Positions 8,129-17,100 of a DNA stretch of 39,731 nucleotides are shown piece by piece. The stretch's first letter is position 1. Every line of letters begins with the position of its first letter. The stretch is from Chloroflexota bacterium. Lineage in GTDB: Bacteria > Chloroflexota > Anaerolineae > Anaerolineales > Villigracilaceae. Location: contig JAPLGS010000113.1 of the NCBI GenBank assembly GCA_026390015.1, positions 1 through 39,731 on the forward strand, in the 5' to 3' direction. Made by a program: the position numbers and the translations under genes. The notes under the pieces are model-generated. The model saw only the letters and a program-made list of their open reading frames with translations. It had not been told where the DNA came from and searched no databases.

Positions 8129-8833
8129 ATGATCAAAACCATCTTTATTACCGGCGCGGATAAAGGACTCGGATATTCGCTGGCTCAACGATTCCTCCGT
8201 GCGGGAGCGCATGTGTTTGCAGGTCAGCATCAGGCGAATAGTGACTTGTCTGATCTTGCCAAATCCTTTCCCAAAACACTCACTCCTATTTCTTTGGACG
8301 TTACGCAGTTGGAATCGGTGAGTCAGGCCGCTAACACCGTTACCAAACTGGTCCCCGCGCTGGATGTTCTGATCAACAATGCAGGAGTGATGCTGGAAAA
8401 TCGCACTCCCTTGCTCGAACTTGATCTTGCCCGTCTGCCGCTGTTCGAAACGCTGGATGTAAACACCTTTGGGCCGCTGCGCATGGTTCAGCAGTTTCTC
8501 CCTTTGCTCGAAAAAGGCGACCAAAAACTGATCCTCAACATTTCTTCTGAAGCGGGCAGCATCACCGATTGCTGGCGCGAATCGGAATTTGCCTACAGCA
8601 TGTCCAAGGTGGCTTTGAATATGCAATCCAAGATCCTGCAGAATCACCTCAAGCCGCGCGGATTCAAAATTCTGGCTGTTCACCCCGGATGGATGAGAAC
8701 GGATATGGGTGGAGCTGATGCCGATATTACCGCGGACGAGGCGGCTGAAGGTATTTTCAATCTGGCCATAAAAAAATGGGATCTGGATGACCAGATCTAC
8801 ATGGATTATCAGGCACAGCCTATCAACTGGTAA
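8129..8833 (+). CDS. Short-chain dehydrogenase/reductase (C-factor/sniffer-like)
   Basis: 234 residues with the NAD(P) motif TGADKGLG near residue 9, NNAG in the middle, a Ser in NISSEAGS, the catalytic YSMSK, and HPGWMRTDMGG after it. The HPGW.RTDMGG segment is typical of the C-factor/carbonyl-reductase-like SDR subgroup. The substrate is unknown. The start at 8129 has a GAGGA eight bases upstream. An ATG two codons earlier at 8123 is too close to it, and the longer frame from 8033 runs through the GNAT remnant and adds unrelated residues. It is probably co-transcribed with the ThuA-like gene 80 bases downstream. Confidence 0.82.
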   Translation: MIKTIFITGADKGLGYSLAQRFLRAGAHVFAGQHQANSDLSDLAKSFPKTLTPISLDVTQLESVSQAANTVTKLVPALDVLINNAGVMLENRTPLLELDLARLPLFETLDVNTFGPLRMVQQFLPLLEKGDQKLILNISSEAGSITDCWRESEFAYSMSKVALNMQSKILQNHLKPRGFKILAVHPGWMRTDMGGADADITADEAAEGIFNLAIKKWDLDDQIYMDYQAQPINW

Positions 8834-8915
8834 AACAGAAGAGAATTGCGTATGTTAATGCGAAGAAATTTTATTGAAGTTCGTAACTAAATTTAGGCGC
8901 GGATGGAGTTGTGAT

Positions 8916-9587
8916 ATGACATCAAATGGAAAAAACGTACTCATTCTGCTCGGCGGACTGTGGCATGATTTCGACGGCTTCGCCAGTGCCATGCAATCTC
9001 TGCTGAAACCGCATGGCTTTCAGGTCAAAGCCACTTATGATCTGGATAGTTTATTGCACCTTAATGAGAATCTCCATGATCTAGTGATCAGCTATACCTG
9101 TTTTTCTCCACATCGCGAGGGATTAAACGATACCAGCCCGGAGCGACTCACCGACGCTCAATTTGAGGGTTTGGCAAATTGGATTCGCAACGGCGGCGCA
9201 TTTCTAGCTGCGCACGCGGCAACTGTTATTGGCGAATCTGACGCGGCGCTCGGCGAACTTATCGGCGGAGTCTTTGTTTCCCATCCGACGGCATTTACCT
9301 TCAGCGTTCATCCTGTTTTTGGAGAGCATCCCATCACGATGGGAATTGAAGCGTTCACCGTCCATGATGAGTTTTATATGGAGACGCACACATCAGCCGT
9401 TCAAGTACACATGGTCGCATTTGACCGGGGTCTGGCGTACCCAATGGTATGGAGCAAGACTGAAGGCCAAGGCCGTGTGGCTCATATTGCGCCAGGCCAT
9501 TCTCGCGAAGTGTGGGACCTCAAACCTTATCAACAACTTCTTTTGCAAACGATTGATTGGTTGATGGAACAAAAAATATCAGATTAA
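8916..9587 (+). CDS. ThuA-like domain protein
   Basis: 223 residues of the ThuA (trehalose utilisation) family, which has a class I glutamine-amidotransferase-like fold. Signs are VLILLGGLWHDFDGF at the N-terminus, a DLVISYTCF strand, the NGGAFLAAHAATVIGES segment, HPVFGEHPITMGIEAFTVHDEFYME, and GQGRVAHIAPGHSREVW near the end. Family members sit in sugar-utilisation loci beside dehydrogenases, and their exact reaction is unsettled. The ATG at 8916 has GGATGGAG about seven bases upstream, better than the TTG at 8874. A strong terminator hairpin follows directly. Confidence 0.82.
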   Translation: MTSNGKNVLILLGGLWHDFDGFASAMQSLLKPHGFQVKATYDLDSLLHLNENLHDLVISYTCFSPHREGLNDTSPERLTDAQFEGLANWIRNGGAFLAAHAATVIGESDAALGELIGGVFVSHPTAFTFSVHPVFGEHPITMGIEAFTVHDEFYMETHTSAVQVHMVAFDRGLAYPMVWSKTEGQGRVAHIAPGHSREVWDLKPYQQLLLQTIDWLMEQKISD

Positions 9588-9588
9588 C

Positions 9589-9621
9589 AAAAATGCGTCT
9601 CCCGTGGGGAGACGCATTTTT
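9589..9621. terminator. Perfect 15-bp hairpin, bidirectional terminator
   Basis: AAAAATGCGTCTCCC (9589-9603) pairs perfectly with GGGAGACGCATTTTT (9607-9621) around a GTG loop. It has T-rich ends on both strands. It lies two bases after the ThuA-like stop and between convergent genes, so it can stop transcription from either side. Confidence 0.9.
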
Positions 9622-9686
9622 GTTTGAAGCAGGATCAACTGGTAAGGGCAGTGATTATTGCAGGAACTCCCGCCTATATTCTCTGC

Positions 9687-10418
9687 TTATAAGGTACCAA
9701 CTTTTCTAACGGCATCCTGCAATGACATACCGGTATAGTCTGGAGCATTAAAGAAACGTCCGCTCTTTGTGTCATCGACAAAGGCGCCGACCGCTACTCC
9801 GGGCAGGCTGCTTTCCGGCGAATTCGGGGCTTGCGGACCACCCAAATCTGTTCGGCACCAACCCGGGTCGGTCAGGTTGATCAATACATTAGTTCCTTCG
9901 AGCTTTGTTCCCAGGTCTTTGGTGAATTTGTCAAGCGCGGCTTTACTCGCCGAGTATCCAGCCTGCTCCGGCTGTTCTTTTATGCCGCTGGTGGTATTGA
10001 TGACCCTTCCAAAGCCCCGTTCGATCATTTTTGGGATCAATCTATAGCAAATTGTGGTCACCGCAATAAAGTTGATGCGGAAACTCAGATCCAATCCCTC
10101 TACCGGGGTTTTCCAGTAATCTGTCTGGTAAGCGACCTGTACGGCGGCATTGTTGAAAACAATATCAATCGCGGTTCCTTTGGATTCGATTTCATCAAGC
10201 ATTCCAATTACTTCCTGGTGGTTTGCAAGATCAGCTTGAACACAATACACCACTACCCCAAGCGCTTTTACCTCTTCCAATATTTTTTTTGTATGCCCGA
10301 GACTCCGGCTGTGCAAAACCAAATTGCACCCTTGTTTGGCCATAAATAAAGCAGTGAGATAACCAATCCCCCGGCTGGCGCCAGTGATCAAGGCCCACTT
10401 ATCTTTGACGGATATCAT
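9687..10418 (-). CDS. Short-chain dehydrogenase/reductase
   Basis: 243 residues. The cofactor motif TGASRGIG is near residue 12, NNAAV replaces the usual NNAG, NTTSGI carries the catalytic Ser, YSASKAAL is the catalytic Tyr/Lys pair, and DPGWCRTDLGG follows. It resembles carbonyl-reductase-like SDRs with a P-G-W-x-x-T-D-x-G-G loop, like the SDR at 8129, but the two share only family-level features. The start at 10418 is chosen because AGGAG lies eight bases upstream. A longer frame up to 10526 adds a basic tail without homology to SDRs. Substrate unknown. It is transcribed towards the shared terminator at 9589. Confidence 0.8.
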   Translation of the reverse strand: MISVKDKWALITGASRGIGYLTALFMAKQGCNLVLHSRSLGHTKKILEEVKALGVVVYCVQADLANHQEVIGMLDEIESKGTAIDIVFNNAAVQVAYQTDYWKTPVEGLDLSFRINFIAVTTICYRLIPKMIERGFGRVINTTSGIKEQPEQAGYSASKAALDKFTKDLGTKLEGTNVLINLTDPGWCRTDLGGPQAPNSPESSLPGVAVGAFVDDTKSGRFFNAPDYTGMSLQDAVRKVGTL

Positions 10419-10824
10419 AATTTTTGCTCCTTGTTTTGTTATAGATTTCTTTGATGTCGTTCCAGGGCGGATCGATCTGCTATATTTCATATCGAATTTC
10501 CGGATGCTTCGTTCAAACCTGACCACACAATCCGTGCGCTACTTGGCATCATTTCCTGTCGTCAGTTAGATTTTTAGGCTGGATGGTTGGCGTTCGCCTA
10601 TCTTATCATCCTTTTCCTTCCCATTCTTCATTGATTAACTGCGACTATGAATAAAGAACCCCTTATCTACAAAAGGTATAACTTAAGTTGGTTTTTATGA
10701 TAAATCCTGCTTTATATCCCGATCGTTCGCGAGGGTATTTCTAAAACAAGAATATGCCGATTTTTATTACGATGAAGGCTATCAAATTTATGACAGTTTG
10801 CTGTTAATCTAGTACGTTTATCAG

Positions 10825-10853
10825 TTGACATTCTCTTTTCATTCCCATACAAT
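10825..10853 (+). promoter_or_regulatory. Strong sigma-70-type promoter
   Basis: TTGACA (10825-10830, perfect consensus) and TACAAT (10848-10853, one mismatch) are separated by exactly 17 bases. The expected start of transcription is near 10860, pointing towards the giant surface-protein gene. The preceding 10419-10824 stretch is AT-rich and shows no gene. Confidence 0.7.
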
Positions 10854-10859
10854 CAACGA

Positions 10860-10992
10860 AATTATTCCATTTTAAAAAAATATGCGGGTACCGTGAATCA
10901 GCGTTTTGATCTGGTCGCTTTTCTCTTTATTGAGTAATGGCGCTGATGAGTTAATAGCGAAACCGACCGCTGGTTTTGCTATTAATTTTTTT
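10860..10992 (+). ncRNA. Candidate small RNA or structured 5' leader ahead of the giant gene
   Basis: Between the strong promoter and a terminator-like hairpin lie about 130 bases with no convincing reading frame. They contain a helix ATCAGCG/CGCTGAT (about 10898 and 10940) followed by the terminator hairpin. The unit could be a free small RNA or a leader controlling read-through into the gene at 11142. It matches no riboswitch class that I recognise. Short frames on both strands here exist only because of the inverted repeat. Confidence 0.4.
10951..10992 (+). terminator. Intrinsic-terminator-like hairpin in the leader of the giant gene
   Basis: TTAATAGCGAAACC (10951-10964) pairs with GGTTTTGCTATTAA (10972-10985), 14 bp with one G-T pair and a 7-base loop. 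It is followed by seven T residues (10986-10992). It sits about 150 bases before the ATG at 11142 and after the promoter at 10825, so it can act as an attenuator or end a small RNA. Confidence 0.65.
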
Positions 10993-11141
10993 AATGTACC
11001 ATATGACTTACGTAAGATCACCAGTGCTGCCACGAATTTCTCGAATTCACACGAACTATTTATATCTTGTAATTGGCGGCTAAAAGATTTTAAACTACGC
11101 AAGTCCTAGATCAACAACTTGATTTACGTGGAGTTGTGCTT

Positions 11142-14100
11142 ATGCCCCGTTCCCTTTCTTATTTAAGATTTGCCTTGATCGTAATACTGTTTGTATATCC
11201 TATTCAAACAGTACATGCACTTGCCATTCCTGCAGAGATTAATAAACAATTCACCCCCATATTAATTGACGCAGGTGGTATCTCTGTTCTTCGAGTAACG
11301 ATTTTCAACCCCAATTTATTTCAACTAACAAGTGCCAGTTGGAACGATAATTTGGTGGGTATCCAGCCTGGATTAAAAATAGCAAATCCTGCAAGTGTGG
11401 TAAGTACTTGTGGAGCTGGTGTCACCGCTGTTCCCGGTACAACAACATTTTCACTCAGTGCTGGAACAGTGCCTGCCCAGGTTGGGTCCACTCCGGGCGA
11501 GTGTTATGTGGAGGTCAATGTTACCTCCACCGTTTCAGGCAACTTGATCAACACGATCTTAGAGAACAATCTTTCGGCATCGGGGAATGACAATGGAACA
11601 GTTGTATCAATAACCAATACCACACCTGCCAGTGCGACCATTACTGTTATTGCAGTGACACCGCCATCCATCACAAAAGGTTTCAGCCCTAATACTGTTT
11701 GGGTTGGCCAAACCAGTACGCTGACAATTACAGTTAATAACAATGATACGAATACAGATCTGACCCAGACTTCATATACAGATACCCTGCCAACCAATGT
11801 GGTTCTTGCCAACCCAGTTTCTCCAAATCTGACAAACTGCGGAGCAGGAGCGTCTTTAGCCGCTGTTTCCGGGACGAGTACAGTAGGGCTGAGTAATGCA
11901 ACTGTCACTCCGAATCTAAACTGTGTGGTGACCGTTCAAGTAAAATCGGGAGTTGCGGGCTCCTACACCAATACTATTCCCGCTGGACCTGCAGGCCTAG
12001 GTGCAATCGTAACGCAACAAGGGGTTACAAATGCCGCCCTGGCTTCTGCTCCACTGAATGTTCAGCCCGTTGGAATTACAAAGATTTTTTCATCAGCCAA
12101 TGTCGTTGCTGGAGGTACAAGTACATTAACTATTACTTTGCAAAACCCAAACGGCTCTGACTATACCGGCGCCAACATAACCGATATATTACCTGCAGGT
12201 TTAACTATTTCTGGAACCCCGTCATCTCCACAATGCGGCGGTACGATCACCAATACATCCACTTCAGTGACATTAACTGGCGGCACGATTCCGGCGAGCG
12301 CGAGTCCGCCCTCCCCACTGGGTACTTGCACAATCGTTGTAACCGTGGCTGCGCCAGCCGATTCACCCACAGCAACACGCACAAATACAATATCGGCCGG
12401 CGCATTAACAACAACTCAACTCGTTACCAATCCTGCCCCTGCTACTTTCGCCCTTAATGTTCAATCTGGAATTACGGTACTCAAATCTTTTTCGCCACCT
12501 TCAATTACAGTTGGCGGAATCAGTACTGTGACGATCACATTAAGGAATCATACCGGTTCAAACTTTACCGGCGTGAACTTGACTGATTCCCTGCCGGCCA
12601 ACCTAACAGTTTTTGGGACGCCGGCTTCTCCCCAATGTAGTGGAACGATAACGAACACAGCAACCTCAGTCAGTATAACGGGAGGGACCATTCCATTTAG
12701 TGCAACGCCCCCTGGCGCCTGTACGATCACCTTTCAGGTTACAAGCTCGGTTGCTGCGACCTATTCGAACACCATTCCCGCAAATGACTTGACAACTGCC
12801 GAGGGGCCAAAAAATACAACCACCACAACCACATCTCCAAATCTGATCGTGAATCCTGCCGGCGGGCCGGTTCTGGTGAGTAAAGCATTTAACACCAGCC
12901 CGATTGCTCCCGGAGCCACCAGTAGATTAAGAATTACGCTTACAGCACCATCTGACATTGGCGTCAGCGGAATTAATATAAGCGACACCCTGCCTGGTGA
13001 TTTGGTAATTGCCGCATCACCCATTCCGGTCACTACCTGCGGTGGAACCTTGACAGCAACCATCGGCACGCAATTGATCAAATTAATTGGCGGCGCGATT
13101 GCCAGCGCATCTGGTACTTGTACGATCACGGTCTACGTGACGACCAACACGCAGGGTTTTTATCCGAACAACATTCCGGCCAATAATGTCACAACCACCC
13201 AGGGCCGTACCAATACCAGCGCCAGTAACACCCCCGTTTTGGAAGTGACTGGCTTTACCATGAGTAAGGCTTTCAATCCACCCATGGTCAATGCGAATGG
13301 TCTTTCGACTTTAACGATCACGCTTCAGAATACAGGCGACTCACCCTTAATCAATGTATCGCTGCTCTCAGACACTCTGCCCGGAAGTCTAGTGAATGGA
13401 GTCGTTGTTGCGCCATTTCCAAATAAAAGTACTACTTGCACAGCGGGGTCTGTCACAGCGGATACCGGCACTCAAACTATCTCCATGAGTGGCGCGATCG
13501 TCCCTGCACAGGTGGGAGGAGTTCCTGGTATTTGCACGATCAATGTGGATGTACAGGGGACAGGGAGCGCAGCCGCCCATGTTAATACAATTGCCAGGGC
13601 GAATGTCTCTGCAACGGTTCAGGATACCGGGACAGTGATTCACCCATTCGCACAGGCTCAATCAACGCTGACGCTCGGCGACCTGACCATCACAGTAGTA
13701 AAGGGCTTTAATCCAGTATTTGTTTATGGTAAAGGTTCTTCGACATTAAGCGTTCAATTGGTTAATCCAAATAATACTCAATTAACTGGAGTTACCTTTA
13801 CTGATGATTTGAATTACGTGCCCCCTGCCGGGGTTCAGTCTGGAATGCGTCTCGCGAATCCACCGAATTTTTATGTCGGCACCTGTGGTGGAGTTTTATC
13901 AGGCAATCCTGGCGACTCATCTTTTTCATTTAGCGGTGGTGTCATTCCAGCGAACTCCAATTGTATATTGACCCTGAGCATTGTCATGGATGTGAATGGG
14001 AACCTTACCAATACCATCCCTGCCGGCGCAGTCACCACTTTTAACGGTGCACGTAGTACACAAGCAGCGCAAGCTTCGCTTACTGACCTGCCAGGCGCTA

Positions 14101-17100
14101 GCGTTTCCAAATTCTTTAGTCCCAACCCGGTTCTTGTTGGAGAGTACTCTTCACTAACCATTACTATTACGAATTCAAGTAATATTGGTCTGGCAGGGAT
14201 GGAATTGAATGACACCCTGCCTGTTCTGCCTACAGGGTTAGTGATTGCAACACCTTCTGGAACAATACCTAATCCAACCAACAATTGTGGTGGGACTCTT
14301 ACTACAGTACCAGATACGCAATTGATTTCCCTGACTGGCGGGTCTCTTGTTAAGGCCGATGATAGCGTCAATCCATGGATTCCTTCCTCCTGTACCATTG
14401 TGGTAAGTGTGGTCAGCGCTGTACCTAGTGTATATATTAATACCATTCCTCCCGGCGGGTTAACTGCTACTGGTGGCGTAAGTAATAATCTGCCTGCCAC
14501 TGATACTCTCGTTGTGCTCTCCTCGTTGTATAGTTTGGGTAACCGTGTGTGGTTTGACACCGACAATAGCGGCACAATTAACGGCACCGAGATTGGAATC
14601 AACAGTGTGGATGTCCAACTATATGCCGCTGATGGAGGCGGCAGCCCTACTGGTCCATTGCTAGCTACCAAAACCACAGCCAATGGCGGGTATTATCGCT
14701 TTGACGATCTTGCTGCAGGTGACTACGTGGTTGTGATTCCATCCAGTGAGTTTGGTATTGGAGGTACGCTAGATGGATATTGGAGCAGCGCCACATCCCT
14801 GAGCGGCGGCGGCACCACTGAGACCGCCGCTCCAGACCCAGATACTGATATTGACAACGATGACAATGGCACATTACACACCGCCGTTGATGCATTCACT
14901 GGCGCCGTAATCAGCAGTGCTGTTACCTTGGGTGGAACACCTGCCGAGCCGATCACTGATACGAACGCAGACCCAACCAACCCTGCAGGCGAAGCCGTAA
15001 ATAATCGCAGCAATCGTACTGTGGATTTTGGTTTCTATCGTCAGGCTGTAAGCAATCAAATCTATGTGGACGCAAATAATGACGGTACCTACAACGCTGG
15101 CGACGTGGCACTTGCAGGCGCTCGTATTCAACTATTTGCCGGTGATGGGACAACAGAGATCAATGTAGGACCGGATGGAATTTTCGGTACGAGCGATGAT
15201 GCTCCCAATGGTGTGCTCACTGCGGCAAGCGGCACTTACCTATTCAGCGGCCTGCCGCAAGGTGACTATATAGTGAAGGTAACACCGCCAACCGGATACT
15301 CTAGCGCAGTGGATACTTTCAATAGCGGCGATACCACTACACCGAACAATAATATAAATAATAATGACAATGGCATTGGGACGGGCACCGGGCAGGTCTC
15401 AAGTAATCTAGTGACACTAACCCCGGGAAACCTGGGTGCCGCCACCAATAATGCTGTCAGCAATATTTCCGGTACGACCACCAACCCTACGTTGGATTTC
15501 GGGTTTACGATTCCATTGTTTAGTTTGGGGAACCGTGTGTGGTTTGACGCCGATAACAGCAGTACGATCAATGGGCTGGAGTCAGGAATCAACTTTGTCA
15601 CGGTCCGGTTGTATGCAGCCGACATTAGTGGCAATCCAACGGGCGCTGTATTGGCTACCAAAACAACAGCCAATGGCGGTTATTATCGTTTTGATAACCT
15701 GCTTGCCGGCGATTATGTGGTTATGATTCCCGCATTAGAATTCGGCACAGGCGGCGCACTGGATGGATATTGGAGCAGCGCCACCACATTAAGTGGAGCT
15801 GGTACCACGGAAACGGCAGCCCCCGACGCCGATAATGATATAGATAATGATGACAATGGCACATTACACACCGCCATTGATACATTCACTGGCGCCGTGA
15901 TCAGTAGTGCCATTACCCTGGGGCCTGGCGCTGTTGAACCTACCACCGATACAAACGCAGACCCAACCAACCCGTCTGGCGAGGCGATCGATGCTCAAAG
16001 CAACCGCACTGTGGATTTTGGTTTCTATCGTTCACAACTGGGAAATCAAATCTATACCGATGTGAACAACAACGGAACATATGATGCGGGCGACACTGCC
16101 CTCTCTACTGCAAATGTTCGGCTGTACGGAAGTGATGGCACTACCGAGATCAACGTTGGTCCGGATGGAATCTTCGGAACTGCAGATGATGCGGCCGGCG
16201 GCGTAACCACCGGCCTGGCCGGCACTTATTTATTCAACGGGTTGCCGCAAGGGACTTATATTGTGAAGGTAACACCACCGCTTGGATATACCAGCGCGGT
16301 GGATTCAGCTGACGCAACGGATACCTCCACGCCAAATACCAACATTGATGATAACGATAACGGCATTGGCATAGGTACCGGCCAGGTTTCCAGCAATACC
16401 ATAACGCTTACCCCTGGAAGTTTAGGCGCCGCAACCAACAACACGGTGACCAATTCCACGGGAACCACATTCAATCCCACGCTCGACTTTGGCTTCAATG
16501 CGCCCTTGTTTAGTTTGGGCAATCGTATTTGGTTTGATACCGATAATAGTGCCACAATCAATGGCGCCGAAGTCGGAGTAGATCTTGTTGCAGTGGAATT
16601 ATATAGGGCGGATATCAGCGGCAATCCCACTGGCGCGGTGTTGGATACCCAGACCACTGCCAATGGCGGTTATTATCGTTTTGATAACCAATCCGGTGGT
16701 GATTATGTGATTGTGATCCCATCCAGCGAATTTTCTGTTGGCGGAAAGCTCTTCGGTTATCTGAGCAGTGGAACAACTGTCAGTGCTGCGGGGGTTGTAT
16801 CAGAAACAGTAGTTGCACCAGATCCAGATAACAACCTGGACAGTGATGACAATGGCACCTTGCAAACAAGCGGAGTCTTCAACGGTGCAGTAATCAGCCT
16901 GGCTGTTACATTAGGGCCGACTCCAAATGAACCAACTACCGATACCGATGCAGATCCAACCAACCCGCCTGGAGAGGAAGCTAACAATCAAAGTAATCGA
17001 ACACTGGATTTTGGATTCTATCGTCAGATATTAAGCAACCAGATATTCATAGACGCGAACAATAATGGCACGTATGATACCGGCGACGGTAAACTGGCTG

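Noticed and set aside
10872-11109. Two opposing small frames with similar IAKP..GFAIN peptides
   Set aside because: Both arise from the same inverted repeat (10951-10985) read on either strand. There is no ribosome binding site and no homology.
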